From contig CAKMRJ010005523.1 in the NCBI GenBank assembly GCA_928212115.1, positions 147,341,941 to 147,405,940 of the forward strand: a stretch of DNA of 64,000 nucleotides. Reading direction: 5' to 3'. Position numbers and translations under genes: made by a program. Under the pieces are notes generated by a model that was not told the origin of the DNA, searched no databases, and saw only the letters and a list, made by a program, of their open reading frames with translations. The stretch is from Lactuca virosa. Its lineage: Eukaryota > Streptophyta > Magnoliopsida > Asterales > Asteraceae. Position 1 is the stretch's first letter. Each line of letters begins with the position of its first letter. Below are positions 22,175-32,479 of the stretch, piece by piece.

Positions 22175-23420
22175 CGGTCGCCACATCAGGTACTGTCCTG
22201 GCCTCCTCGACTGTAAGCTAGAAGGCGCGTCCTTGAGCCTTCGGAGGCTCTGCTCTACCCTGACCCCCACCAGTAATCCTCAGGGTGGCCGACGCTGGAG
22301 CCTGCACCGGCCTGGCAGCTAGTAGGGGACACTGGGCCTTCATATGGCTCATCTGCTCACAATGGTAACAAATCCTGACACCAGCCGCTGGAGTCTTCTG
22401 CCTACAATCCTTCGTGATGTGACCCTCCTTGCCACACTTGTGGCATCCTGAAGAAGATCGGCAAACCCCATCATGTACCTTGCCGCACTTTCCACAAGTA
22501 CGACCCCCCCTGACTCTCCTGTTTGTAACCAGCGGCCCTAAACCGTTTTGGCGCAGGCTGTGACTACGTCGGGGCCTGCCTCTGCTCTCTCAGCTGAAGC
22601 TCAATCTCCAACTCTCTCCGCCTGGCGGCCTCCTGTAACTCTAGCAAGGTATCACATCTCTGTGTGGACACGACCTGTCTGATGTCCGTCTTGAGCATGC
22701 TCAGATATCGGGTCATCTGAGCCTGCTCTGAAGCAAACTCAAGGAAAAACATCGCCCTCTCAGTAAACTTGCAGGTGATCTCCGTCACCGACTCTGCATC
22801 GTGTCGCAGATCCAAGAACTCATACGCTAGCCTCTCCCGCTCAACCCGCGGACGTAACGGGTACGGAACATATCCCGAAATCGATCCCAAGTAACCGCAA
22901 CGCGCTGCTCATCCGAATATGATCCAGTAATCAACCTCCACCAATCCTTTGCTCCGAACCTCAGCAGGTTCAGAGCACACGTGACCTTTTGGTCAGCAGG
23001 ATATGAACATGTGAAGAAACATCCTTCCACGTCGGATAGCCACCTCATGGCTATGATCGGATCCTGAGTACCATCAAATGTCGGGGGCTTCGTGTTATCG
23101 AAGTCCCGGCACTGAAAAGCTCGCCCGACTCCCAACCCTGCCGCCGATACAGTTGTTGTGGCTGCGGCGGCAGCCGCCTCAGTGAGGGCTGCGTATCTGT
23201 CATCAAAGTACTCCATCATAGCGAACTTAATAGTCCCAAACAACTCCGGAATCTGACCCCGGACAATCTCGACCACCTCCTCGCGGATGATCTCCCTGAG
23301 CCGATCCTCTGTCAACACCGGCTCCTCCTGACCGATAATCTCAGGCGCCGCTGGGGCCTCCCGATCACCCTGTCCGGACCCTGATCCAGATCCAGTCACG
23401 AAACACCTCGTAACCACCAT
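22175..23420 (-). pseudogene. Element B gag with zinc knuckles (first copy)
   Basis: Gag start is placed at the ATG of MVVTRC (23420), just after a TATATTTCAG acceptor-like sequence. The core shows RAFQCRDFDNTKPPTFDGT, AKDWWRLITGS, WDRFRDMFRTRY and FLDLRHDAESVTE. One base is missing near 22850-22860 relative to the second copy, which breaks the frame. A TAG follows the APT codons (22564-22566). Past it, three zinc knuckles are readable: CGKCGKVHDGVC, CHKCGKEGHITKDC and CYHCEQMSHMKAQC. Gag would form particles that package this pol-less element if Pol is supplied in trans. The segment ends at VPDVATG with a GTATGT donor. Confidence 0.88.
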
Positions 23421-24186
23421 TCTGAAATATAACAGGAAGATATCAGGCAATCCGCACAAATAACTGGGAACTAACTCCCTACCAAACCCTAGGGGTTGTG
23501 ACTTCCTTGCTACGCGTATGGGTCCTGTGCTTTCAGTAGTACGGGCCCATACTACCTTCCACACCTACCCATATTTGTCTCAAGTATCACTACAACACCC
23601 TAACCTAATATATATCATAGCGAGCACTCAATCCTCACTCCTAGAGGATTTCTAAACTATCCCATAACTGACCTATCGGCCTCTCTCTACCCACCCAACC
23701 ATGAAACTTCCACAAACCCTGCAGCACTAGTGTATGCTAGCCATACATAACGATGGACCCTATAGACTTTCGAATATCCAATCCTACCCTAAGCTCTAAT
23801 CAATAAGAACAGAAAATAAGGCTAAATCAAACATTCTCAGGCTATAAGATCTTAATTATGTACGACCGTGATGCATACACTAAACAACTACAGTAATGAT
23901 GTCAATTTCATATAAGGAAAACCCTAGGTTATTAGGCATCATACAATCAGGCAATTCTATCATGCAATTCCTGAAGATCCCTAGCCTAGTACTAGCATGA
24001 TGTTCTAACACATTGCAATATCAAATAATTGTATGGTATTTTAGGATCTACTTACTGGCTCCGTCTGATCGTACACTTCGCATCCTCCTTTCTTATTTTG
24101 AAAACCTTTTAAGAAATCATTTTGAAAATCTTTTCTTTGGTTTGAGACTGGATTCACACGAATGTTCCACCAATTCACTCAAACCA
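23421..24186 (-). other. Leader of element B
   Basis: Between primer binding site and gag ATG there are about 770 bp without protein-like sequence. The end nearest gag reads CTGTTATATTTCAG on the minus strand, one base before the ATG, a good 3' splice site match. Confidence 0.5.
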
Positions 24187-24199
24187 AGGCTCTGATACC
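24187..24199 (-). other. Primer binding site of B (tRNA-iMet)
   Basis: Minus strand TGGTATCAGAGCC, three bases past the LTR end at 24203. Confidence 0.93.
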
Positions 24200-24202
24200 A
24201 AC

Positions 24203-26470
24203 TTGTAACACCCATAAAATTTGAGCCAATTTAAAACTTTTTAAATCATTTAAAACCATTCATTTATTACAATTAGTTTTCAAAATAGTTTAAACATCAG
24301 AGTTCCCAGAAATCATATTCATCAATCGAGGAAGTGTACAGTCACGCCTTCGCCTTCCCGCGGTCATCCGTTGCGCCTGAAACAATAATCGATAAATGTA
24401 AGCTTGAAGGCTCAGTGAGTTACCCCCAAAATACCCATACACACAAAAATACACATATAATAACAAACAAAATACTATGGGTCCAATTATCCGTCGGGAT
24501 GGAATACCCCAGGCCCCTCAACCATCGCGTTGGAATGCCAACATACTATGGGTCCAATCAACCAGCGGGTTAGAATAGCCCAGGCCCCTCAACCATCGGG
24601 TTGGAATGCAACGTACTACGAGTCCAATCATCCACGGGATGGAATACTCTCGGCCCACAACCATCGGGTTGGAATGCCCACACACTACACACATAGCACA
24701 GATACTATGGGTGCAATCATCCGTCGGGATGGAATACCCCAGGCCCCTCACCCATCAGGTTGGAATGCAAACATACTAGAGTCCAATCATCCTCGGGATG
24801 GAATACTCTCGGCCCAAAACCATCGGGTTGGAATGCCCACAACAATCAAACATGTGCACATATCTCAATAATCATGTAACAGACTATAAAGATAACATAC
24901 TAGGGTCCTATCATCCTCGGGATGGAATACCCTCAACTACCAGTCAATCATGTGCACACATAACTGTAATATCCTACCAGCATACAGACAGTCAGACCAA
25001 CTATAGGTCTCTAAGCATAACCACATCCTCTCTATCAGGATACCGATCTATCATACCATACCAACATATAACCATCCTGTCTACCAGAATACCGACCTAA
25101 CAGATCATACCAACATACGACCATCCTGTCTACCAGGATACCGATCTAACATACCATAACAATATCAATTCCAATACAAATCAAAGGGCCGTCCTTGGTT
25201 CCTTAGACCCTTGAGTACAGTGAGGATAACTCACCTCGCAACTTTCGATTCGAAATACAAGATCAACCTCTCGGATCACCAACACGAACTCCACCACCTA
25301 TAGTTACCATCAAACCATGTTCATAAATTTCCAATTTCCCAAAATACCCAAGAGTCTAATATCACCCTCGGTCAAGTCAAAGTGAACTATCAAGGTCAAC
25401 AGTCCATGTTGACATCAGCTCGTTGAGTACCCTCAGCTACTCGTCGAGTTCCTGGCATGACTCGCCACTCGCCGAGTCACTTGAGTTGACTCGTCGAGTT
25501 CCTAGTGTCAGTGGCCGTAACTCCTTGGCCAACTCGCCGCGTTCATACGTGTCCAAAGGTTGGGAAAACCTTAGCCGAATCGCCGAGTCACTCGACTGAC
25601 TCGCCGAGCTCACGACAACCTTCATCGGACTCGCCGAGTTGTTCATCCAACTCGTCGTGTACATGACTATCTTCATATGACTCGCCGATTCGACCTTGTG
25701 ACTCGCCGAGTCCCTTCAACACTTCAACCATACATATGCTTTTTAAGTCATGGAAAGGCTCCATATTGCAGATCTAAGCTCCCAGGGCATGATTATCACA
25801 TAAAGTTGCAACCTTTACGTGCATGCAAGGCTCTATAGGCTTAGAATGTCAATCCCAAGCTTACAATGGGGTTTATCTTCAACATGGAGGGTTCATGCTT
25901 GCTAAAGCTGGAGACTTTATGGCTCTAGAGTCCAAGATGAGCTCAGATCTGAAGTTGCGACTTCAGATCCTAGCCCATACCCGAAATTGGTTATCACCCA
26001 TGTTATAAAAGCCCTAATCTTCAACATGAACAGATCTAGGAAGAACAAGGTCAAGGTAACAACTTGTTACCTTCAAATGATGCTAAACTGAGGTAGACTT
26101 CAGATCCCCAATGTTCTTGCCTCCAACTTCTTGATCTTCAAACTTTTAGCAACAAAATCTTCTTTCCAAGCTTGAAATTCACACTAATATGGAGCACACA
26201 CACGAATCAGGGTTTCTGGACTCTCAAGAGGCAGTAAAGGGAGGCTAAGTGGAAAAAGATCCTTTAAATAGGGTGCAAAACCCCAGAAATTAGGGTGTCA
26301 TCCTCCAGCTCCTACTCGTCGAGTCCCTTCTTGGACTCAGCGAGTAGGTCACTTAAGTACGTGGTCTAACCCGCTGCTACTCGACGAGTCAGGCCACCAA
26401 CTCGTCGAGTAGACCTTAAAACCATGATAATTCTAACTATAAATTCATACTTGGGAATCGGGGCGTTACA
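24203..26470 (-). mobile_element. Element B 5' LTR
   Basis: 2268 bp from TGTAACACCC to GGGGCGTTACA, followed by the TSD CATCA at 26471-26475. It carries the same hairpin array (24483-24935) and palindromes as the 3' LTR. Confidence 0.95.
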
Positions 26471-26707
26471 CATCAAGGGGGAGTATTGTGAAGTTTATTC
26501 TTCGGGCGCTTCTCACCCTTAATGGGTTTTTATAATCATTTTTTGATTATAAAAAGGGGGAGAATGATGGGTATTCGAAGCGAGTTTTTCGGGTATACTT
26601 TTGCGGATTTGAAGACCGGTGTTACTTCGAGGGGGAGTTTGATCTTGATCACGCGAGCTCGTTGGATATTGAAGTCGGACATCCAATCCTAACTTTGAGG
26701 GGGAGAA
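26471..26707 (+). other. Element D 3' end with four AGGGGGAG tracts and a hairpin
   Basis: AGGGGGAG occurs at 26476, 26555, 26630 and 26698; the last precedes the LTR-like TGTTATGG. A 12-bp perfect inverted repeat (TTTTTATAATCA at 26527-26538, complement at 26544-26555, five-T loop) runs directly into the second tract. Multiple purine tracts are known in plant Sirevirus-type Ty1/copia elements. The match here suggests D is copia-like. Confidence 0.6.
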
Positions 26708-26773
26708 TGTTATGGTGCAAAGTCACGCATGGATGTGGCTTACCTTATTGATGTGTAAATGAGTTGTCTTTCC

Positions 26774-26781
26774 TATAAATA
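26774..26781 (+). promoter_or_regulatory. TATA box of the D LTR
   Basis: TATAAATA in an otherwise ordinary context. Element C was inserted only about 5-10 bp downstream, which should separate the box from its start site. Confidence 0.55.
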
Positions 26782-26785
26782 GGAA

Positions 26786-26790
26786 GTGAG
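26786..26790. repeat. Target site duplication GTGAG, left copy (element C)
   Basis: GTGAG precedes TGTTGGG. The right side reads GTTGAG at 34256 in this copy and exactly GTGAG at 60041-60045 in the second copy. Confidence 0.85.
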
Positions 26791-27543
26791 TGTTGGGTTA
26801 TGAGCATTCTAACACTCATAAGTGTACATGCAACCCTAAATACCTTGGATCTATGTTTTCTCTATTATACATACAATTATGAACATCCAAGGTATTATCC
26901 TAATCTAGCATACAAAATAATAAATATAACAAGATAGAATACATACCTCTTTGATGTAGAATGTCTTCATGAAGATTGAGTGCCTAGTGCCCCAAGTGTG
27001 ACACCTCAAATGGTTCACACAACACCAAATACACTTGGAATAACTTGAGAGAAACTTGAACACTCCTTGAAATCGTCTAGCCCTCACACTCACACATTAG
27101 TGCACGATTTCTTGAGCCATGGGATTCTTTTATATGGTGGCTATTAGGGTTACACCATGTAACTCATAACTTTACCCATTCCTTATGCTCCATGGATTTT
27201 AACCTCCATGGAGTATCCATGGGTCACCCCATGGACTTAGTCCAACATAAGGAATCTTGGATCACAAGCCCACATATATAAGAATGAATGATTTACACAA
27301 TCAACCCATATATTTAATTAGTCTCCTTTTGATCACTTAATTAATTCCAAATTAATTCTTGATCAATACTAATTAAATAACCTTATTAATATATTAGAAC
27401 TTATAATATATTAACCAACCTTAAGTGTTATTTCTCTCATTATAGTCTATCCAAATGCATGATGCCATGCAACCCAAATGGACCATGCCGGGTCGGGTCA
27501 AGTCTTACCAATTATAGTTATGGACTTAGACATTAATCCAACA
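26791..27543 (-). mobile_element. Element C 3' LTR
   Basis: 753 bp, TGTTGGGTTATG to TAATCCAACA. On the minus strand a TATAAAAG box lies at 27127-27134. Several CCATGG and GGACTTAGTCC palindromes lie at 27190-27245. Confidence 0.95.
27127..27134 (-). promoter_or_regulatory. TATA box in LTR C
   Basis: Minus strand TATAAAAG. The same box is at 33842-33849 in the 5' LTR, where it would drive element transcription. Confidence 0.55.
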
Positions 27544-27555
27544 GTCTCCCACTTG
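27544..27555 (-). other. Polypurine tract of element C
   Basis: Minus strand AAGTGGGAGAC directly before the LTR at 27543. Confidence 0.8.
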
Positions 27556-29170
27556 GATAAGTCTAAACCTATTATTGCGTATGACTTCAGGAACCGATCA
27601 GCAATTGTAGCTCTCAAAAGCTTCTGTCGAACTCTGACCTTGTCGATGAACTCTGACCTTGTCAATGACTTGTCCATTAGATAAGGGATCATATATTCCT
27701 CCATTCTAGATATCATATGGACTGAGACATGGATTATCAACCATTCTCTCTGTCCATTTGTTGTTTCCCGATTTCCGATTCATGATGACTGACTGATTGA
27801 ACAAATCAAATCAGTCCTGGCTTGGCCAAGCACTCACATGTGTCATCTTTAAATCATCGAGGGGCCCACATATATCGCTTTTATCCCGAAGGTAAAAGGA
27901 ATGGATAAACTTCGACTCATATGGCTTGTTCTACTACTTGTTGAATCATACACAAAGGCACGTTTTATAACATCGAGTTACCAATGCGTTTTCGTGCAAT
28001 CAATGTATAACCAACTCATAGTAACACTCATATCTCTAGGTTTGAAGAATATAAGATATTATCGTCTCATGATCACTCGTGATAAAATCCATGAAGTGAT
28101 TCAAATGAGCGCGGGTTGAATCCAATACTCAGAACTTATGAGCACTCATGAGTGTTGTAGCACCACTTTGTCCACCAACTTGGACCTCTACAAACCAACC
28201 CATGACAGTCTTGATTCATATCTACTTCCAACATATGACCGACTGTGGATGGTTTGAATAACTTAATCATTCAGGAAGAGCGACTTAGTTATTCTGGAAG
28301 TCAAAACATGCAAAGTGAAACACAAGAATAAATGAATCAATATGGTATCAAACCCTATGAATATAAATAAACACTTTTATTTATCACCATACTGATTACT
28401 CATTATTCATTGTTTCGGTTTTATCAACTTTATACTTGAATTTAAACAATAGTTGTCCCATGCTCCAAGCATGTACACTATGTTTTCTAAACACTAGTCA
28501 TGCCATACACCAAGTATGCATACTATGTTTGTCTATGATCTTTACTTTGTAAAATAGATCAATTGAACATCACTCCAATGATCCTCTTTTCACAGTCCCA
28601 AATCCTTACTGCAAATGCAAAATTCCAAATTCATGCCATTTACTGAAATCTGTTAGATTCTAAACTTATATGCATTGACCCTCTTAATGATTATGCACAA
28701 AGTCAGAAAGACTTGACAACAATCATTACAGAGCATTCCAAAGGAGATCAGCTCCTTGGAAACATCATTCTTTCATTAAGTTTCCTAATCTTACACAGAT
28801 TGAATAATTTCTAACTTTGAAACATTTCCATATTCCATTTTGACTATCACTTCTGAACAAGAGTTGCCTCCTTACAGATTATGTCAATATGGTCCTTCCA
28901 GAATTAACATTATACTTCCAACTGTCCTTGAGCAACCAATCTTTGGTAAACCTTAGATTGTCCTCGACAATTGCTTAATCATTTTAGTCATATCCAATTC
29001 TAGACCTTTTCCCTTCATAATGCCCCAGGCATTTGGAAAATTTTAGAAAGGATGAATATAGCACATGTAATCGATCCTATATCCGAAGCATATGGGACAC
29101 GATTCATGATGTCTCACATAAAGACTAAACCAGTCTTTTGCTATAATATTTCCATTTCAATTTGCCAAGT
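27556..29170 (-). other. Element C internal region next to the 3' LTR, no gene
   Basis: About 1.6 kb without protein-like frames on either strand. It contains the 12-bp palindrome CACTCATGAGTG near 28145. In the second copy about 30 bp near 28450 are missing. Probably the former 3' end of pol plus untranslated sequence, but I recognise no domain. Confidence 0.5.
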
Positions 29171-29174
29171 TCTC

Positions 29175-29220
29175 AAAATTCAGATTATGAAAAGGGATGC
29201 CGTAATCATAATCGAATTTT
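29175..29220 (-). ncRNA. Hairpin motif 1, copy 1 in element C
   Basis: Stem AAAATTC / GAATTTT plus GATTATGA / TCATAATC with one bulged A, closing a 15-nt loop AAAGGGATGCCGTAA (29191-29205). On the sense strand the loop core is CGGCATCCC. Confidence 0.7.
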
Positions 29221-29652
29221 AGAACGCAAATAATGGACCCATATATAGAATTTCCTTATGTTGAGCCATTCCAACATGAAATTCATATATATATCCTTGA
29301 TTAAATACGATTAAAATCTCAATCTAAGCTTTTAGAATTGAAATGAAGTATAATTTCCTCTCCCTTAATTATAGCAAAACAACTTTTTCAACCCCTGCAA
29401 CCTCACGAATTGAAACTTTTGTTTTCTATAATTAACATTGCTAACTTGCAACCTTTGTCATAATTATCATGCTCCACTAACATGATGATTATTAGCATAA
29501 CACTTATGCTCCCACTAGCTTTGACATGTAGTCAGAAATCAGCTGACTTTCTTACCAAAGTTCAGATTTCTGATACTAGATTGTTTTGATAAAACTTTAT
29601 CAAAATCATACACCTCTCTTAGATAGCTCACATGTGTGTATAAAAATTTTAG

Positions 29653-29683
29653 AACTATGAAAAGGGATGCCGTAATCATAGTC
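29653..29683 (-). ncRNA. Hairpin motif 1, copy 2 in element C
   Basis: Stem ACTATGA / TCATAGT, one more G-U pair in the minus RNA, and the same 15-nt loop as copy 1 (29661-29675). Compared with copy 1, a T-A pair is replaced by C-G. Confidence 0.7.
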
Positions 29684-29707
29684 TCAATTGTTTAGACCTT
29701 TGCCACT

Positions 29708-29767
29708 TCTCACAAGTCCATGTTAGTGTGCCGGTAAACCACACACGCTCCACTAACGACTTTGAGA
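29708..29767 (-). ncRNA. Hairpin motif 2, copy 1 in element C
   Basis: Upper stem GTTAGTG / CACTAAC closes a 22-nt loop (29729-29750) starting TGCCGGTAAACC and ending CACGCTC. An outer stem TCTCA-c-AAGTC pairs with GACTT-TGAGA. It lies about 25 bp from motif 1 copy 2. Confidence 0.7.
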
Positions 29768-29769
29768 AT

Positions 29770-30480
29770 GCAAATATCACAATTGCTATCTAGCTAAAAT
29801 CTACTTAGTGAAAGTGTTTCCTCACCATCATTTTCATGAATCGGAGAGAAACCTTATGACACTTAGATTTAATAGTGTATGTGTTCTTATCCATGTGAAT
29901 TTGTCAAAACCATAATCACAAGACAAGGTTAGTGACAAATCCAAACTCATATTGATTAAACTTGTGCAATCTTAAATTCTTGCCATTTGGCAGCTCAGGT
30001 GCCTGCCATTGCTTCCAAGTAGTTGTGCAACCAATTGAGAACTCTCAGAACTCCTATGCAAAGCCAACTTGAATAGGCAAAAAATTCAACACGATAGGTT
30101 ATAAACCTCAAGTCGTGTGCTAGTGAAGGACTTTAGGTTTTATTCTTGATTAAGTCTTGAACTTTCAAGAGCTTTAAGACTCCCACTGTCCTCTTGACAT
30201 ATAAGACTCCCTTGTCAAATATTCAAGAGATAGTGCGGATTCTTTATCAAGACTAACACTTTACACAATTGGCCTAAGTTGGTCTCTGTTTTATCCAAAA
30301 CATCACAACTTACCAATTTCAAATGTACAAGAGTAGATAACCTTTTACTCTTACATTTGACTAGTGTTAACAAACCCTCTTTAAGATATGTCACTCAAGT
30401 TACAATCTTGGAGTATGACTCTAAGAATTGTTTTGGAACGAAGTATGACTCATCTTTTTGATTTAACCATTTCAACAATT
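29770..30480 (-). other. Element C internal region, no recognisable domain
   Basis: No frame longer than about 60 codons and no motif I can name. By position it would be former pol downstream of integrase. Confidence 0.45.
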
Positions 30481-30800
30481 CATGACTCCTCTTCTTAGTC
30501 ATAAGAATGCACTAAGATGACTTTAGAGGACCAATTGTGATATGGTATCTTAATCATTAAGATGATCATAAACATGATACTAAAGTACTCTCCCATCTTT
30601 TCAGATTTGAGAAACTTTTATCTTTCTGCCATACGTTGATTCTTCTCTTATTCGTTCTGTCTCACATTGAAACTTCTCCAATGCTACAGACTTATACTTA
30701 AACTTATATATAACCATATTTACTGAACTTAAGTAAATCATGACGAATAGTCTTCTTGATCTTTTGTGGTGGACTTGACCAGTGCACAAGAATGTGTACT
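30480..30800 (-). pseudogene. Element C remnant of copia integrase
   Basis: Minus-strand frames read MVIYKFKYKSVALEKFQC then YGRKIKV. In a neighbouring frame, better seen at 56460-56687, they read LVHW..FSKYGYT. This order (LVH, then [DF]S[RK]YGY[IT], then [FL]K[YH]KS..FEKF, then G[RK]KIK) is that of the Ty1/copia integrase core. Frameshifts and stops break it and the acidic catalytic motif is not intact. It is weak but directional evidence for a copia origin. Confidence 0.5.
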
Positions 30801-31955
30801 CGATCCCTTAGTCCTTTCCTTATTCACATAAGGAATTAGTCTTAATTTTCCAAGCTGAAAGTTCTCATTCATCATACTATACAACTTGCATGATTCCAAG
30901 TTTCGGTCCAATGACCTTGGGTGATGAGAATCTTTCCTTATTGGTAATATTAGACACTACCACAACCGAAAGAATCAAATCCATTTTTCCAATATTGCTA
31001 TCAATGGAATCTTATAAGCAACAACTTTTCACAAATGCCATTGTAAGGATACTTAAAATAAATAAAATCAAAACCTTTTTCTTTATTTTAAAACTTTGCG
31101 GAAAAAACTTATCCTTACAATCCATATGAAAACCTTGTTGTTATCTATTCCTAAGCAATATAAATATCATAACTCTTAAGTAATAGCCCAAAATTCTGAT
31201 CACCGAACCATGCGATTGAAATCCATCTTCGCGATCAGAATCAAGCATGTACTTAATAGAGTTAGACAATGGACTTTTACCTGAAGTAGAGCCAAACTAT
31301 TGACTTTTAACATCCGTAGGGAATTTGGCAGGCTTTCGTAACCAATGCCTTCCTTTGGCAATGTTACCTATGGACCCTTGGAATGGGAACTATCTCAACT
31401 TCCTCTCTTCTTTACCATTGGGTCCAACCGAGTTGACTATGGCCGATCCCTTTCCATTGGGAAGAGAAGCTTTACTGGATATCCAATGTCATCATTGTCA
31501 ATGTCCATAGCGTTTTAGGAAGTTGATCTTAGCAAATAGATAAGATCATTAAGGGTCTTGTCTTAGTCTGTTTCATAGGATTCCCAAAGAACTCACTATG
31601 TGACTTAGAAAGTAGTTGAGCCACCAACTTTCTCAAGACTTTGACACCCAACTCTCCCGGCTTGTCAATATGTGACTACATCTCCAAGATGTGATCACAC
31701 CTAGACCTTGCCTTGCCAATAGGGCTTGAGTGACCTTAAACTTTTTAGGAACTTGTGGGTTAGGGAGAATAATTGGAGGAGGTGAAAGAAGTAGATATCC
31801 ATGGGACATCATCTTCATTTAGGAAAGCTTGTTTCAAGAGATTTGGGAAGATCATAAATGTCTAGACCAGACATCTTTTTGGAGATATTCAAGATAGTTG
31901 ATTTAAAGTCCTTAATATGACACCCAATATGAAATATTAAGGCTAGGACCCAACA
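30801..31955 (-). other. Element C region of expected gag, heavily decayed
   Basis: In sense order this lies between leader and integrase remnant, where gag and protease would be. Short minus-strand stretches look coding (for example MSGLDIYDLPKSLETSFP near 31815-31880). Stops are frequent and no zinc knuckle or protease triad is visible. Confidence 0.4.
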
Positions 31956-31958
31956 AAC

Positions 31959-32005
31959 TATTTTATAACTTAGAAGAGGGATGCCGTAATCCAAGCTATA
32001 AAATA
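31959..32005 (-). ncRNA. Hairpin motif 1, copy 3 in element C
   Basis: Outer stem TATTTTATA / TATAAAATA continues inward. In the minus RNA it gives 16 consecutive pairs including two G-U, closing a 15-nt loop AGAGGGATGCCGTAA (31975-31989). The G-U pairs would be A-C mismatches in the plus strand. Confidence 0.72.
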
Positions 32006-32151
32006 TTTGAAGGTAGGTGAATGACGATTCACCAATTTCCACCATGAAAAACGAAATATTTATTAGGTTTTAATTGGATTTGAAAGTCCTAGATCTTTGA
32101 GATTCATTGAACTGTTCAAAGGCATGTTTCAATCTCGAGTGTGCCCTTCAG

Positions 32152-32184
32152 GTTTTGTGACTGGGATGCCGAGGATCACAAAAC
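32152..32184 (-). ncRNA. Hairpin motif 1, copy 4 in element C
   Basis: Stem GTTTTGTGA / TCACAAAAC (9 bp, unrelated in sequence to the other copies) closes a 15-nt loop CTGGGATGCCGAGGA that keeps the core GGGATGCCG. Confidence 0.7.
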
Positions 32185-32216
32185 AAGGTGTGAATAACCA
32201 TGCAAATATACTTGGT

Positions 32217-32292
32217 ACCTTAATATTTACCCCTTAATCAGTGTGCCGGTTAACCACACACGCTCCACCGATACTATGATAAATATTAATTA
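32217..32292 (-). ncRNA. Hairpin motif 2, copy 2 in element C
   Basis: Upper stem ATCAGTG / CACCGAT (one G-U in minus RNA) closes the 22-nt loop at 32244-32265. The outer stem TTAATATTTA / TAAATATTAA is 10 bp and differs completely from the other copies. Confidence 0.72.
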
Positions 32293-32295
32293 CCC

Positions 32296-32366
32296 TTTGC
32301 CTACCTTGTTAAGTCCAGGTTAGTGTGCCGGTTAACCACACACGCTCCACTAACGACTTAAGCAAA
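32296..32366 (-). ncRNA. Hairpin motif 2, copy 3 in element C
   Basis: Upper stem GTTAGTG / CACTAAC, loop 32326-32347 identical to copy 2. Outer stem TTAAGTC / GACTTAA, then TTTGC / GCAAA across a bulge. Confidence 0.72.
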
Positions 32367-32479
32367 GTGCAAAGTGTAATTTCATGGGTTAGCACCAAAT
32401 TCACATTTTCCTAAGTAACTAAGATTGGGTATTAATAAGAGTTTAGTTACTTAGTATTTATCATTAATACTTTTAATGA

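Larger units (their letters stand above)
18007..26470 (-). mobile_element. Element B: Ty3/gypsy element with gag but almost no pol
   Basis: An 8464-bp element with TG..CA LTRs, CATCA duplications, an iMet primer binding site and a purine tract, all in minus orientation. It keeps a chromovirus-like gag and the last part of integrase/chromodomain. Protease, RT, RNase H and the integrase core are absent, and their place is taken by about 1.5 kb of repeat-like non-coding sequence. This fits a non-autonomous, gag-retaining (TR-GAG-like) element. The LTRs differ by a 38-bp-class indel and many small changes. Confidence 0.92.
26708..26790 (+). mobile_element. Element D 3' LTR, left part
   Basis: Begins TGTTATGGTGC right after a purine tract and contains a TATAAATA box at 26774-26781. 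It is interrupted at 26790 by element C and resumes at 34256. The total without C is about 260 bp. Confidence 0.6.

Noticed and set aside
29175..29220. MicroRNA precursor
   Set aside because: Stems of 8-16 bp are too short for plant precursors, and the conserved part is the loop, not an arm.
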